Positions 43,721 to 53,854 of a stretch of 64,000 nucleotides of DNA are shown piece after piece (the stretch's first letter is position 1; every line of letters starts with the position of its first letter). The stretch is from a bacterium. GTDB taxonomy: Bacteria > SZUA-79 > Acidulodesulfobacterales > Acidulodesulfobacteraceae. The stretch lies in assembly GCA_003232385.1 (NCBI GenBank), contig QIJE01000022.1, positions 1-64,000 of the forward strand. Reading direction: 5' to 3'. Under the pieces are notes generated by a model. That model did no database searches. It saw nothing but the letters and a program-made list of their open reading frames with translations, and was not told the origin of the DNA. The translations under genes and the position numbers were made by a program.

Positions 43721-45484
43721 CTATACAGCCTGTTTGGCAAGGAGGGTTTTATAAGTTCCGCCGCGGCTTATAAGATCTTCGTGGCTTCCGCTCTCTATCA
43801 CCTTACCCTTCTCTATGACGTATATCCTATCGGCTTTTTTTATCGTAGAAAGCCTGTGGGCTATAATTATTACTATCTTATCTTTACATAAACCGTGTTG
43901 ATTTTCATTTGTTCCGAATAAGGCGTTTTGAATCTCTTTTTCGGATTCTCCGTCTAAAGACGACGTAGCCTCGTCAAGTACTAAAATCTCCGAATTTTTT
44001 AAAAAAGCGCGTGCGATTAAAATCCTTTGCTTTTCTCCGCCGGAAAGCCTGAGTCCCGCTTCATCTACTATAGTATCGTAACCGTTATGGAGACTCATTA
44101 TGAAATTATGGGCAAAAGCCGACTTTGCGGCATTTATCACATCATTCAAGCTTTTATTATGACTTCCATACTCTATATTGAACCTTATCGATTCATTAAA
44201 TAGGATAACGTCCTGGAATACATACGAAACAGAATCTCTCAAATCCTTCAGGTTAAAATCTTTTATATTTATGCCGTTAAATTTTATTTCTCCGCTATCC
44301 GGTTCGTAAAAACGCGGCAACAACGCGGCAACAGTGGTTTTACCAGCCCCGGAATAGCCGACTATGGCAACAATCTCACACTTATTAATCTTCATGTTTA
44401 TATTTTCTAAATCATAATTGCCGTCTTTAGCATAGCTGAAAAAAAGATTCTTGATTTCGAGGCTATATATTACCTTCGGTATTTTAGCCGTGCCTGCAAT
44501 ATTTTCGGATTTCTCATCTAATATACTGAAAATTCTGGTTCCGGCTGCAATACCCTCTTGTATGCTGTTATTTAGACGGGATAAGCTTTTGACCGGTTCG
44601 TAAAGTAAGAGAATTGCCGTTAAAAAAGAGAAAAAATCGCCGGGAGTATAGCCGAATTTTATTACCTGCAATCCCCCTACGAATATAATAGCGGCAACCG
44701 ATGTGCCGCCTATTAATTCAACTAACGGTACGGTCAAGCCCCTTATTTTGGTCATTCTCATAAAAAACTTGTAAAGATTATTTGATATTTTTTTAAACTT
44801 GCCTATTTCCGATTCCTCCATATTATAGGCCTTAACCGTCCTTACGTTAGAAATGGTTTCGTCTAAAAATTTAGTGATGCTGCCCATTTCCGTTTGAGTA
44901 TCCGCGCTGGTTTCCCTTGCCTTCTTGCCGAGTTTGGAGACCGGAATTATAACTATCGGAAGCAGTACGAAAACCGTAATTGCAAGATAAAAATCCATAT
45001 ATAAAATTACGGCTACAAGGACTAATATTGTAAGGACATCCTTCATAACCGCACTTACCGAATCGGACACGGTTTTCTGAATAATATTAATATCATATGT
45101 GATTCTTGCAATTAAAACGCCCGTCGGAAGTTTATTTAACCTTGAAATCGGAAATTTCATTATAGCCGAATAAACTTCGTCCCTCAACGTCCTGATTATA
45201 TTCTGTCCGACCGAGCCTATATAGTAAAATTCGGCATAATAAAAAATACTTTTTACTAAAAAAATGAATACGATGAGGATAGGGATTAAGACAAGGTCCG
45301 CATAACTTTTTGTAATAAAAATATCGTTTATTAGCGGCTTTACAATATAGGCTAACGTCCCCGTCAAAATCGAAACTATCGACATACTTATAAGCGCCAG
45401 TATCAGCCTTCTTTTATGAGGAAGTATATACGGGAACAGCCTTTTTAATACGGCTATATTTTTCTTTTTATCTTTCTTAGGCAT
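43721..45484 (-). CDS. msbA: Lipid A export ABC transporter MsbA
   Basis: Fused half-transporter that flips Kdo-lipid A across the inner membrane. 587 aa: six membrane helices (about 25-310) and a nucleotide-binding domain with Walker A VGYSGAGKTT, signature LSGGEKQR, Walker B ILVLDEATSSLD and switch His in IAHRLST. Other type IV exporters look alike; the position between lpxB and waaA supports MsbA. Confidence 0.93.
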   Translation of the reverse strand: MPKKDKKKNIAVLKRLFPYILPHKRRLILALISMSIVSILTGTLAYIVKPLINDIFITKSYADLVLIPILIVFIFLVKSIFYYAEFYYIGSVGQNIIRTLRDEVYSAIMKFPISRLNKLPTGVLIARITYDINIIQKTVSDSVSAVMKDVLTILVLVAVILYMDFYLAITVFVLLPIVIIPVSKLGKKARETSADTQTEMGSITKFLDETISNVRTVKAYNMEESEIGKFKKISNNLYKFFMRMTKIRGLTVPLVELIGGTSVAAIIFVGGLQVIKFGYTPGDFFSFLTAILLLYEPVKSLSRLNNSIQEGIAAGTRIFSILDEKSENIAGTAKIPKVIYSLEIKNLFFSYAKDGNYDLENINMKINKCEIVAIVGYSGAGKTTVAALLPRFYEPDSGEIKFNGINIKDFNLKDLRDSVSYVFQDVILFNESIRFNIEYGSHNKSLNDVINAAKSAFAHNFIMSLHNGYDTIVDEAGLRLSGGEKQRILIARAFLKNSEILVLDEATSSLDGESEKEIQNALFGTNENQHGLCKDKIVIIIAHRLSTIKKADRIYVIEKGKVIESGSHEDLISRGGTYKTLLAKQAV

Positions 45485-45495
45485 AAATGATAACT

Positions 45496-46644
45496 TTAAT
45501 TATTTTTTAATATTATTCTATCATATATAAGTTTGGCAGATGATTCAAGGGGTAAGGCGTCCGTTTTAAGTGTGGAAACGGTATCGAAGATTTTATCTAC
45601 AATCGATTTTTTATAAATATCGTCTTTTAAAAATCTATCGACCTCTTTAAAAACATTGCCGGGGGTAAATTTTGATTCTATAAGTTCCGGAACGACGCAG
45701 TCGTTTGCCATTATGTTTACAAGCCCTACATATTTAATATTAACTAAAATTTTAGCCATTAAATAGGTTAAATAATTTAAATAATATATTATTATTACCG
45801 GTTTGCCGTAAAAACATGCCTCTAAAGAAGCCGTTCCGCTGGCCACGACTATCACGTCACAGGAATATAGCGCATCGCTTACCGAATCGGTAATAACATA
45901 CCACTTTTCCGGAATATTTTTCTTCTTCAAAACAGATACGAAGCGAGACGAATCAATTCCTTTCTTGAACGGGAAGATAAAAAAAGAATCCTTGTAAGCC
46001 TTTTTTATAAGCAACATTGATTCAATTATTCTGCCGCTATGATATTTAATCTCCGCTTTTCTTGAACCGGGTAAAAATGAAATCACGGGATATTTATCTT
46101 TTGAACCTATTTTTTTAACGCCGCCGGACTTCACCTCTTCATCATATGAACTATACGAAGGATTGCCAAAATAATATACCTCTATGCCGGCTTTCTTATA
46201 AATATCGTATTCAAACGGAAATATTACGATCACAAACTTTATGTATTTTTTTATGAATTTTATCCTTGCATATCTCGAAGCCCATATTTTAGGAGGAATA
46301 AAATAAATTACCGGAATTTTTAAACCATAGGATAATTTCGCTATTCTAAAATTAAAGGAGGGAAAATCTATCAGTATCACTGCATCCGGTTTGTTTTCCC
46401 TTATCCAGCCGTAAACTTTATTTAAGATTTTTTTAATGGTTTTTAGTTTGCACAGAACCTCCGTAAACCCCATGACGGATAATTTATCTATATCCGCAAT
46501 TAATTCCGCACCGGCAGATTCCGTTTGTTCCCCCCCTACAGCATAACAATCTATATTTTTACTACATTTTTTAATGGATTTAATCAAACCGGAAGCAAAG
46601 AAATCTCCGGAAGGTTCTCCCGAAATTATTAATATTTTTGCCAC
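45496..46644 (-). CDS. lpxB: Lipid-A-disaccharide synthase
   Basis: GT19 enzyme that joins lipid X and UDP-diacylglucosamine. 382 aa. The N-terminal SGEPSGDFFASGLI, DFPSFNFRIA, PPKIWASRYARIKFIKKY, FLPGSRKAEIKYH and SGTASLEACFYGKPVIIIY blocks are characteristic. Lies between lpxI (23 bp upstream) and msbA (11 bp downstream). Confidence 0.97.
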   Translation of the reverse strand: MAKILIISGEPSGDFFASGLIKSIKKCSKNIDCYAVGGEQTESAGAELIADIDKLSVMGFTEVLCKLKTIKKILNKVYGWIRENKPDAVILIDFPSFNFRIAKLSYGLKIPVIYFIPPKIWASRYARIKFIKKYIKFVIVIFPFEYDIYKKAGIEVYYFGNPSYSSYDEEVKSGGVKKIGSKDKYPVISFLPGSRKAEIKYHSGRIIESMLLIKKAYKDSFFIFPFKKGIDSSRFVSVLKKKNIPEKWYVITDSVSDALYSCDVIVVASGTASLEACFYGKPVIIIYYLNYLTYLMAKILVNIKYVGLVNIMANDCVVPELIESKFTPGNVFKEVDRFLKDDIYKKSIVDKIFDTVSTLKTDALPLESSAKLIYDRIILKNN

Positions 46645-46667
46645 TTTTAAAAAATTAAAATTTTTAA

Positions 46668-47471
46668 TTAAAAAACATACAGGGAGACGGATGCATCATT
46701 CGCCGCTTTAATAAATTCTTCCTTATGCAGGACTATAGTATTGGATTCGAACGCCAAGCACATAGCATTTACCGAAACGATCGCCCTTATAGTATCTATC
46801 CCTACCGCAGGAACGTCAAACCTTAAATCCTGAGTCGGTTTATTTACTTTTACGACAACGGCTCCCCCGCATGCCAATTTCCCCCCCCTTATTATGGCAT
46901 CATCCGTTCCCTCTATAGCCTCTAACGCCATAACCGATTTATCCTTTACAACTGCGGTTTGACCGATATCGGCACCTGCAATCAGCCTTGCGGCACCCAT
47001 GCCGAATTCTATATCGGCCATTTCTTTTTTAGTGGGAATTCTTTTTGAGACAATGCCCTTAGATAAAAATACCGATGAAATATATTTAGTCTGCGAAACT
47101 ACCGCTATACCTTCCTTCTCGAGGAAATCGCATATAGCATTTAAAATAGTATCGTCTTTTTTATCTTTAAGAGATAAAAAAAGGGTTATTGCTTTCAAAT
47201 CCGGCTTAACCTTTTTAAACATGAGGGTCTTACGAACTTTACCCACCATGATTACCTCTGTCACCCCTTCCGATTTAAAAAATTTTACTAACTTGCCTAG
47301 CTGGCCTACGCCTATATAGAGAATAGAATCCGCATGACGGACGAGGGCTTTGGCCGCCTCTTCCTCTATAGCGCAAACCTTAACCGAATAACCGCAGGTT
47401 TTTAATTCTTCGATATATATTAACGGAAAGTCTCCGTAGCCGGCAATTATGCCTATATTATTATTTTCCAT
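46668..47471 (-). CDS. lpxI: UDP-2,3-diacylglucosamine pyrophosphatase LpxI
   Basis: Cleaves UDP-2,3-diacylglucosamine to lipid X and UMP. 267 aa. Visible are the N-terminal IGIIAGYGDFPLIYIEE, VIMVGKVRKTL and the C-terminal (DUF1009) block with GADIGQTAVVKDKSVMALEAIEGTD. It takes the place of the unrelated LpxH, as in Alphaproteobacteria and many Deltaproteobacteria, and provides the UDP-diacylglucosamine hydrolysis step between lpxA and lpxB. Confidence 0.95.
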   Translation of the reverse strand: MENNNIGIIAGYGDFPLIYIEELKTCGYSVKVCAIEEEAAKALVRHADSILYIGVGQLGKLVKFFKSEGVTEVIMVGKVRKTLMFKKVKPDLKAITLFLSLKDKKDDTILNAICDFLEKEGIAVVSQTKYISSVFLSKGIVSKRIPTKKEMADIEFGMGAARLIAGADIGQTAVVKDKSVMALEAIEGTDDAIIRGGKLACGGAVVVKVNKPTQDLRFDVPAVGIDTIRAIVSVNAMCLAFESNTIVLHKEEFIKAANDASVSLYVF

Positions 47472-47495
47472 AAATTTAATTCTTATTTTTTGATT

Positions 47496-48266
47496 TTATC
47501 TTGTAATGCCCCTTTTAGAGTTAAGCACGAAATCAACAAATTTTTTTACTTTATCCTGCCCGCCCATTTCCTGTGCTATCTTCTCCGCAGCTATTTTTAC
47601 CGTAACCTTCGATCTATATAAGATCTTAAAGGCATTTTTTATCGTTTCTATTTCTTCTTTGGTAAAACCTCTCCTTTTGAGACCTATCCGATTTATCCCG
47701 TAAATCCTTGCCCTATCACCGGAGGCGATAGTATACGGCGGAATATCCTGAACCACCATAGACCCGCCGGCAATCAGCGCCGATTCCCCTATCCTCACAA
47801 ACTGATGTATTGCGCATAGACCGCCTAATATGGCATAATCCTGAATCTCTATGTGCCCGGCCAGTGTCGCATTGTTTGCAAGAACCGCATGGCTTCCTAT
47901 CGTGCAGTCGTGAGCTATATGGACATGCATCATAAATAGATTGTGATTCCCAACGACGGTAATACCGTTTCCGGTAACCGTTCCCGGATTCATAGTGACG
48001 TATTCTCTTATAATATTATTATTGCCTATTACTAACTTTGTGTTCTCCCCTTTATATTTAAGGTCCTGCGGTGCGGAACCGATAGAGGCAAACTGAAATA
48101 TAGTATTATTATCCCCTATTTCCGTATTTCCCTCTATAACAACGTGAGAGGCGATTTTATTATTCTTGCCTATCCTCCCCCCGCTTTTAACGACGGTGTA
48201 CGGTCCTATATCGGTAGAAACATCTACCGATGCCCCGGGATAAATTATTGCCGTTTTATCAATCAT
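47496..48266 (-). CDS. lpxA: UDP-N-acetylglucosamine O-acyltransferase
   Basis: First step of lipid A synthesis. 256 aa. A left-handed beta-helix of hexapeptide repeats is obvious in the first 190 residues, with the catalytic-His region MMHVHIAHDC, then GGLCAIHQFVRIGE and the helical C-terminus beginning RIYGINRIGLKRRGF. Lies between fabZ (39 bp upstream) and lpxI. Confidence 0.97.
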   Translation of the reverse strand: MIDKTAIIYPGASVDVSTDIGPYTVVKSGGRIGKNNKIASHVVIEGNTEIGDNNTIFQFASIGSAPQDLKYKGENTKLVIGNNNIIREYVTMNPGTVTGNGITVVGNHNLFMMHVHIAHDCTIGSHAVLANNATLAGHIEIQDYAILGGLCAIHQFVRIGESALIAGGSMVVQDIPPYTIASGDRARIYGINRIGLKRRGFTKEEIETIKNAFKILYRSKVTVKIAAEKIAQEMGGQDKVKKFVDFVLNSKRGITR

Positions 48267-48305
48267 GAATCTTTTCTCTATATAACATATATTATGACTC
48301 TTATA

Positions 48306-48791
48306 TCAGCCCTTGTCTGTCTGCTTGGGTAAAAAGGATGCCATGAGGTCGGCCTCTGCACACAACTTTCCGTCTACCTCCGCCCTGCCGTGGAATATCC
48401 ATACGGACTGCTTTCTTTTAATAAGCTCTACGTTCAGAATTATGACGCTACCAGGCAGAATGGGCTTTCTGAATCTTGCCTTATCTATACCCATAAAATA
48501 TGTTAACTTATTTTTTAAATCGTCTTCCTCTTCGGTTTTATACGCCAAAATACCTCCCGCCTGAGCAAGCGCCTCTAAGATAAGAACCCCCGGCATAACG
48601 GGATAAGAAGGGAAATGCCCCTGAAAATACGGTTCGTTAATTGTAGTATTTTTAACTGCGGTAATCGATTTTCCCTTCTCCATGGCTATGACCTTGTCCA
48701 CTAAGAGAAACGGATACCTGTGAGGTAATAAACTTAATATCTCCTGAATATCAATTACGCAGTCATTTACTGATTTTTCTTCTTTATTCAT
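48306..48791 (-). CDS. fabZ: 3-hydroxyacyl-ACP dehydratase FabZ
   Basis: Hot-dog-fold dehydratase of fatty-acid elongation that competes with LpxA/LpxD for hydroxyacyl-ACP. 161 aa. LPHRYPFLLVDKV and the catalytic histidine block FQGHFPSYPVMPGVLILEALAQAGG are standard. It lies 3 bp after lpxD, and this clustering couples fatty acid and lipid A supply. Confidence 0.97.
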   Translation of the reverse strand: MNKEEKSVNDCVIDIQEILSLLPHRYPFLLVDKVIAMEKGKSITAVKNTTINEPYFQGHFPSYPVMPGVLILEALAQAGGILAYKTEEEDDLKNKLTYFMGIDKARFRKPILPGSVIILNVELIKRKQSVWIFHGRAEVDGKLCAEADLMASFLPKQTDKG

Positions 48792-48794
48792 TTT

Positions 48795-49817
48795 TTAAGT
48801 CCTTTTTTTTGCAATTTCTTTCATCTTTTTGAAAAGTTCCGGAAGTTTTTTAAAAAGTACCGTAGAATTACGCCAGTCCTTTATAGGAAAAGCCGGCAAA
48901 CCTGAGACTATTTCATTGTCTCCTATGTTATTCACAACCCCCGATTGAGCTGCTATTATAACATTATTTCCTATGAAAATATGCCCCGTTATACCTACCT
49001 GCCCCCCTATGGTTACATTGTCTCCGATGACCGAACTGCCTGCTATGCCGGTCTGTGCCGCTATTGCGCAATTTCTTCCTATTATTACGTTGTGTGCAAT
49101 CTGGACCAAATTATCTATCTTCGTACCCGCGCCTATTACGGTAAAATCTACCGCTCCCCTGTCTATGGTCGCATTCGCACCTATCTCTACGTCATCTTCA
49201 AGTATCGCATAACCTGAATGAATAATTTTAACATAACGCGCTTTATCCCTTGCGTATCCGAAGCCGTCGCTTCCTATGACCGAACCTGCATGAACAATAC
49301 AATTATTTCCTATTTTAGAATTATCGTAAACGGTAACATTAGGATAAATCATAACATTATTCCCTATCGTCACGTTTTTTCCGATAACCGCATTGTTCAT
49401 TATCTTGCAACCGTCGCCTATTACGGTATCGGAACCTACGAAAACACCCTTGAATAAAACGGTATCTGCGCCCTTAACCGAGGTTTTATCTATAAAACCT
49501 TCAGTTTTGAGTTCACGTATGTTTTGCCCCTCATAAAAAAAATGGGTTGCCTTTGCAAAGGCTAAATAGGGATCCTTTGAATCCAATATGATGAATTTAA
49601 CATTCGGAAGCAACCTGTCTTTTAAGGATTCATAGTCCATTATCACGGCACAGGCTTTAGTTTCTGCAAGATATTTAACGTATTTGCGGCCCGCTATGAA
49701 AGAAATCTGTCCACTATTAGCCGCCTGCAATGAACCCATACCGGAAACAGATAAATTATCCGGAACCTCACCTATCGTATTTAACGATAATTTTGAAACT
49801 ATATCTCGCAATAACAT
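48795..49817 (-). CDS. lpxD: UDP-3-O-acylglucosamine N-acyltransferase
   Basis: Third acyl-transfer enzyme of lipid A synthesis. 340 aa: an N-terminal uridine-binding domain (1-100; [22 protein letters not shown]), then a long hexapeptide beta-helix with the catalytic His segment [26 protein letters not shown], and a C-terminal helix. Its ATG shares one base with the skp stop (TAATG). Confidence 0.97.
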   Translation of the reverse strand: MLLRDIVSKLSLNTIGEVPDNLSVSGMGSLQAANSGQISFIAGRKYVKYLAETKACAVIMDYESLKDRLLPNVKFIILDSKDPYLAFAKATHFFYEGQNIRELKTEGFIDKTSVKGADTVLFKGVFVGSDTVIGDGCKIMNNAVIGKNVTIGNNVMIYPNVTVYDNSKIGNNCIVHAGSVIGSDGFGYARDKARYVKIIHSGYAILEDDVEIGANATIDRGAVDFTVIGAGTKIDNLVQIAHNVIIGRNCAIAAQTGIAGSSVIGDNVTIGGQVGITGHIFIGNNVIIAAQSGVVNNIGDNEIVSGLPAFPIKDWRNSTVLFKKLPELFKKMKEIAKKRT

Positions 49818-50344
49818 TATTTCAAATTCATCCGCCTTAAAACCTCATCGGTAATATTAATCGAATTGACCATGTAAACAACGCTCACTCTGTTTATGAC
49901 TAACGTATAACCGTTTTCTTTCGCAATTACGGCTATGATAGAATCTGCTTTCTTTACTATACCCTTTAAAAGCTCAAATCTTTTTTGAGATACGATACCC
50001 TGAATATGCTTTTCCTCCGACGAAAACTTGGATATATCCGTTTCGAATTCCTTTGTTTTTTTTGCCTTTTCACTCGCCGACATTATAGAGCCGTTATTTT
50101 TCAAGTTAGCCTGAATGGAAGCTATCTCTTTTTTCATTGTCAGCAGTTTCGCTCTATATTGACCGATTAACGCCTTTAACTCCACACCGGCTTTTTTCCC
50201 TTGATGCGACGTAGATATTATCTTTTGCATATTAACAACCGCAATATTCGAACCGGAGGCCCATGCAGCTCCGGGACCGGATAGAATAACGGCAGTTAGG
50301 ATAAAAACCGCTAAAAAGCTTAAATTTAAAAATAAACTCTTCAT
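49817..50344 (-). CDS. skp: Periplasmic OMP chaperone Skp/OmpH
   Basis: A 175-aa secreted protein with an N-terminal signal peptide (about 1-29, ending GAAWA|SGS), then the OmpH core: [20 protein letters not shown], a long coiled-coil arm (about 60-125) and the C-terminal strand with [12 protein letters not shown]. Skp trimers hold unfolded outer-membrane proteins for BamA, whose gene is directly upstream (35 bp). Confidence 0.93.
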   Translation of the reverse strand: MKSLFLNLSFLAVFILTAVILSGPGAAWASGSNIAVVNMQKIISTSHQGKKAGVELKALIGQYRAKLLTMKKEIASIQANLKNNGSIMSASEKAKKTKEFETDISKFSSEEKHIQGIVSQKRFELLKGIVKKADSIIAVIAKENGYTLVINRVSVVYMVNSINITDEVLRRMNLK

Positions 50345-50379
50345 AATAATTCTCCCTGATTTTTATATATTTATTATAT

Positions 50380-53127
50380 TTAGAGCCCCGGCAGCCCTGT
50401 GCCGAGACTGAATTGAATCCTAGTAGGACTATTCCCGTTTATTGCAGTTCCGAGTATCTTGCCGTAAGTGATAGTTATGGGGCCGAACGGCGAATGCCAG
50501 TTGAAACCTATTCCCACCGCCTGAACGAGGTCAAGCGGAAATACCGATCTGTTCTGTTCCCACGTATTGCCTGCATTCCACCATAGAAATCCGTAAAATT
50601 TCATTTTTTTCATTATGGGTATAAAATATTTTGCCTGAACGGTAAGCATTTTAGTCCCGCCGATAAGAAGGCCGTTTTTTGTCGGGCCCACGGAATCATA
50701 CATGAACCCTAAGAGCGGATACGTATTCATTATACCGCCTACAAAAAATCTCCTATATATCGGCAATGGTTCGGAAGAATTGGTTCCGATTATATATCCT
50801 GCCTGTATTCCCTGCATAAAAGACGTTCCCCACCATAACGGGATATAGTGATCGGCCTGTACAACATATTTTACGAAATCGTCGTTACCGCCAAGCGGGG
50901 GACCGGCAAAGCTCATTCTAACACTATCCATATCACCAGATGTCGGGACGACAGGGTTATTTAACGTATCGTAGACCGTAGTCAAAGAAATTTCGCTGGT
51001 CATCAGTTTGCCCTGCGGCAAAACATTCGCAAGACCCGGAACTACAACGGACGTATCCTGTTCAAAGAGATATCTCAGGTACTCCGTGAGCACGTTTCCG
51101 TAAATAGGATATCCCAAGGTAACAGAGCCGCCTACCGAACGGTATGCAAATTCGGAGTAAAGAGAATTAAACGTATCATACATAGACAGATTAAAGGATA
51201 GTGGCCTATCGAAAACATAGGTAAGATACGGTTGTGAAACATTAAAGCTGTAAGATTGATACGGACCGCCGATCTGAACGTTAAGGGATGCCGATATCCC
51301 GGTTCCGAAAAGGTTAGACTCGGAGATGGAAGATATTATCATAAAAGACGTAGCGGAACTATAACCGCCGCCGACGGTGAATTTACCGGTATTTTGCTCC
51401 TTAACATGCACTGTAACGTTTAATATGCTTTTACCCGGCACTTTCTCCGTAGTTATGGCAACATGCTGAAAATACATTAAATTTTTTAGATTCTGCCTCG
51501 ATATTTTTATAAGCTCCGGATTATATTTTTCTCCGGGATGAAAAACGAGCGCCCTTAATATAACATAACTGTATGTAATATTATTTCCGGTTACCGTAAT
51601 TTTTCCAAACCTTGCAATTTTCTCTCTGTGCACGATAAGTTTCACGATGACCGAGCTTGTTTTTCTCTTGATTTTAATTGACGGGTCGACGTTTACAAAG
51701 GCATAACCCTTATTAGTGAAGTATTTGGTTATGGCTATAATCTCTTTCTCTACGCTCTTTCTGTTAAAAATATCTCCCGCTTTAGTCGTAACAAGTTTGG
51801 CTACCGCCTTATACCCTTTAGAATTCTTTTTTAATCCCTTTACGATAAGTCTTACATTGGATATTTTGTACTGAGAGCCCTGAATGATTCTTATTACTAT
51901 CGTTACATATTTTTTATTTTTTGAAAATATGAATTTCGGTTTTTTGACGCTGACGTCTATATAGCCGTAGTTATAATAAAAACTTAATAATTTTATAATT
52001 TGAGAGTTCAGTTGTACTTTCTTAAATTTGCCTTCGGCGGTTATCCATGTCAATAGGTTTACCGTTTTAATGCCCATAACCGACTTAAGTTTTCCTGCGG
52101 AAAAAGAGCTGTTTCCCTTAAATTCAACACGACTCACCATTATCGGGGAATTCTCGCTTATTAAAAAATGTATGCCGACATAGTTTCCTGAAAGGAAAAC
52201 TTTTTTTACTTTTATCTCTGCGTTATAATAACCTTCCGCCGAATATATAAATTTTAAAATTTTGACTGCTTTATATAGAGCATAAGAGCTTAACGGTTCG
52301 TCTGTTTTAATGTTGATAACGCTTCTTATTTTTTTGACCGATACCGACCCGTTCCCGAAATACTTAATAAACTTTACGTAAGGTCTTTCGGAAACCGTAA
52401 AGGTTACGACCGGCCTGTTATTATCGGCGGACAATACATTAACCGATATATTTTTAAAATATCCGGTACTGTAAAGCTCTTTGACGCTTTCGTCAATTTT
52501 TTTTATGGAATATGCGCCGTCCTTTCTTATTTTAATATGATTCATTATGAATCCGGCTCCGACTCTTATATTACCTTTTACTCTAACGGCATATATCCTC
52601 TTTGCAGAATTATGCTCAGCCTCTTTTTTTAAAAGACCGCTGAGAATTAACCTCGATACCCTTCCTGATAATATTTTTATATCCCTTTTCAAAGAGTTTT
52701 TGCCGGCGTCGGGATAATTAAATGTTTTTGAATTATAAACATCGTTAATGTCCACGAACATCGCATGAACGCCGACATTGGAACCTAATCTTAAAATGCT
52801 CCCGGTTATTATATAGTCGGAATGATACTTGGCGCCGAGTTCTCGCATCCTTACAAGATTTATTTTCTTATCAAAATTAAAATAGGGTTGTTTTTTAAGC
52901 GAGGTGTACGCAAAAACAAAGTATGGTTTTTTGGAACTCAAATATTTTTCAAAAACACCGACAAAAGAAACTTTTAAATTTTTAATCGTCGGGTTGCCGT
53001 TTTGATGAAAAAATCCGGTAAAAACGTTTTTATTGTTTAAAGCGGCGTAAGCATTAACTTCGCCTAAAATTAAAACGGCAAAAACAATAATGGCAAACGT
53101 AAAGAAAGTATATCGCAAAAATTTCAT
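50380..53127 (-). CDS. bamA: Outer membrane assembly factor BamA with N-terminal extra domain
   Basis: Omp85 insertase, 915 aa (E. coli about 810). Signal peptide about 1-28. An additional domain (about 35-165) with YHSDYIITGSILRLGSNVGVHAMFVDI resembles the TolB/CsgG-type N-terminal fold seen before the POTRA domains in some Deltaproteobacterial BamA proteins. Five POTRA domains follow (about 175-560), then a 16-strand barrel domain, with the VRGF-like segment apparently replaced by a divergent loop (GGIMNTYPLLGF) and a C-terminal strand ending in an aromatic-poor GTGLPGL. Lies between lolD and skp. Confidence 0.94.
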   Translation of the reverse strand: MKFLRYTFFTFAIIVFAVLILGEVNAYAALNNKNVFTGFFHQNGNPTIKNLKVSFVGVFEKYLSSKKPYFVFAYTSLKKQPYFNFDKKINLVRMRELGAKYHSDYIITGSILRLGSNVGVHAMFVDINDVYNSKTFNYPDAGKNSLKRDIKILSGRVSRLILSGLLKKEAEHNSAKRIYAVRVKGNIRVGAGFIMNHIKIRKDGAYSIKKIDESVKELYSTGYFKNISVNVLSADNNRPVVTFTVSERPYVKFIKYFGNGSVSVKKIRSVINIKTDEPLSSYALYKAVKILKFIYSAEGYYNAEIKVKKVFLSGNYVGIHFLISENSPIMVSRVEFKGNSSFSAGKLKSVMGIKTVNLLTWITAEGKFKKVQLNSQIIKLLSFYYNYGYIDVSVKKPKFIFSKNKKYVTIVIRIIQGSQYKISNVRLIVKGLKKNSKGYKAVAKLVTTKAGDIFNRKSVEKEIIAITKYFTNKGYAFVNVDPSIKIKRKTSSVIVKLIVHREKIARFGKITVTGNNITYSYVILRALVFHPGEKYNPELIKISRQNLKNLMYFQHVAITTEKVPGKSILNVTVHVKEQNTGKFTVGGGYSSATSFMIISSISESNLFGTGISASLNVQIGGPYQSYSFNVSQPYLTYVFDRPLSFNLSMYDTFNSLYSEFAYRSVGGSVTLGYPIYGNVLTEYLRYLFEQDTSVVVPGLANVLPQGKLMTSEISLTTVYDTLNNPVVPTSGDMDSVRMSFAGPPLGGNDDFVKYVVQADHYIPLWWGTSFMQGIQAGYIIGTNSSEPLPIYRRFFVGGIMNTYPLLGFMYDSVGPTKNGLLIGGTKMLTVQAKYFIPIMKKMKFYGFLWWNAGNTWEQNRSVFPLDLVQAVGIGFNWHSPFGPITITYGKILGTAINGNSPTRIQFSLGTGLPGL

Positions 53128-53158
53128 TTTAATAAGCTAACAAATATTAAATTTTATG

Positions 53159-53854
53159 TCAATTTATATATTCAATTATACCTGACGTAATTCTGATTTT
53201 ATGATCCATCATATCGGAGAATCCCTTGTCGTGAGTGACAATAACCAAAGTCTTGCCGTATTTCTTGTTTAAATTTATAATTATATCGTGCAATCTTTCG
53301 GCATGACCGGTATCTAAATTCCCGGTAGGCTCATCCATTAAGATAACCTTAGGCGAGCATACCAATGCCCTTGCCACGGCAGTCCTTTGCTGCTCTCCTC
53401 CCGACAACATGTACGGTTTAAAATAGAGCCTATTCTCAAGTCCCATTTCGCATAAATAATCTTTTGCCGTCTTCAATGCCTTACTTTTAGGCTCGTTTCT
53501 TATGTACAGCGGCATAGCAACATTTTCTATGCAGCTGAACTCGTTCAAAAGATAATGAAACTGAAAAACGAAACCGATATTATAATTTCTAAATTCGGAT
53601 AATTTTGCATCGGAAAGGTCGTATATGTTTGGGTTTTCAAAATACCCGACTTCTCCGGAATCAGGTTTTAAAAGCGTTCCTATTATATGAAGAAGGGTGC
53701 TCTTGCCTGTTCCCGATTCCCCCGTTATGGCAAATGTTTCTCCCTCTTTTATTTCCAAATTGGCTTTATTGAGAATATTTACTTTTTCATCGCCCGCTTT
53801 AAAAGTCTTACTTATCTTTTTTAAGGATACCGCAGTACCAAAACCATTACTCAT
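53159..53854 (-). CDS. lolD: Lipoprotein release ATPase LolD
   Basis: ATPase that powers extraction of lipoproteins from the inner membrane. 231 aa. Walker A TGESGTGKST, signature MLSGGEQQR, Walker B VILMDEPTGNLDT, and the family-specific LolD motif FQFHYLLNEFSCIENVAMPL, which contacts the permease. Its start overlaps the end of the permease gene by 8 bp. Confidence 0.96.
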   Translation of the reverse strand: MSNGFGTAVSLKKISKTFKAGDEKVNILNKANLEIKEGETFAITGESGTGKSTLLHIIGTLLKPDSGEVGYFENPNIYDLSDAKLSEFRNYNIGFVFQFHYLLNEFSCIENVAMPLYIRNEPKSKALKTAKDYLCEMGLENRLYFKPYMLSGGEQQRTAVARALVCSPKVILMDEPTGNLDTGHAERLHDIIINLNKKYGKTLVIVTHDKGFSDMMDHKIRITSGIIEYIN

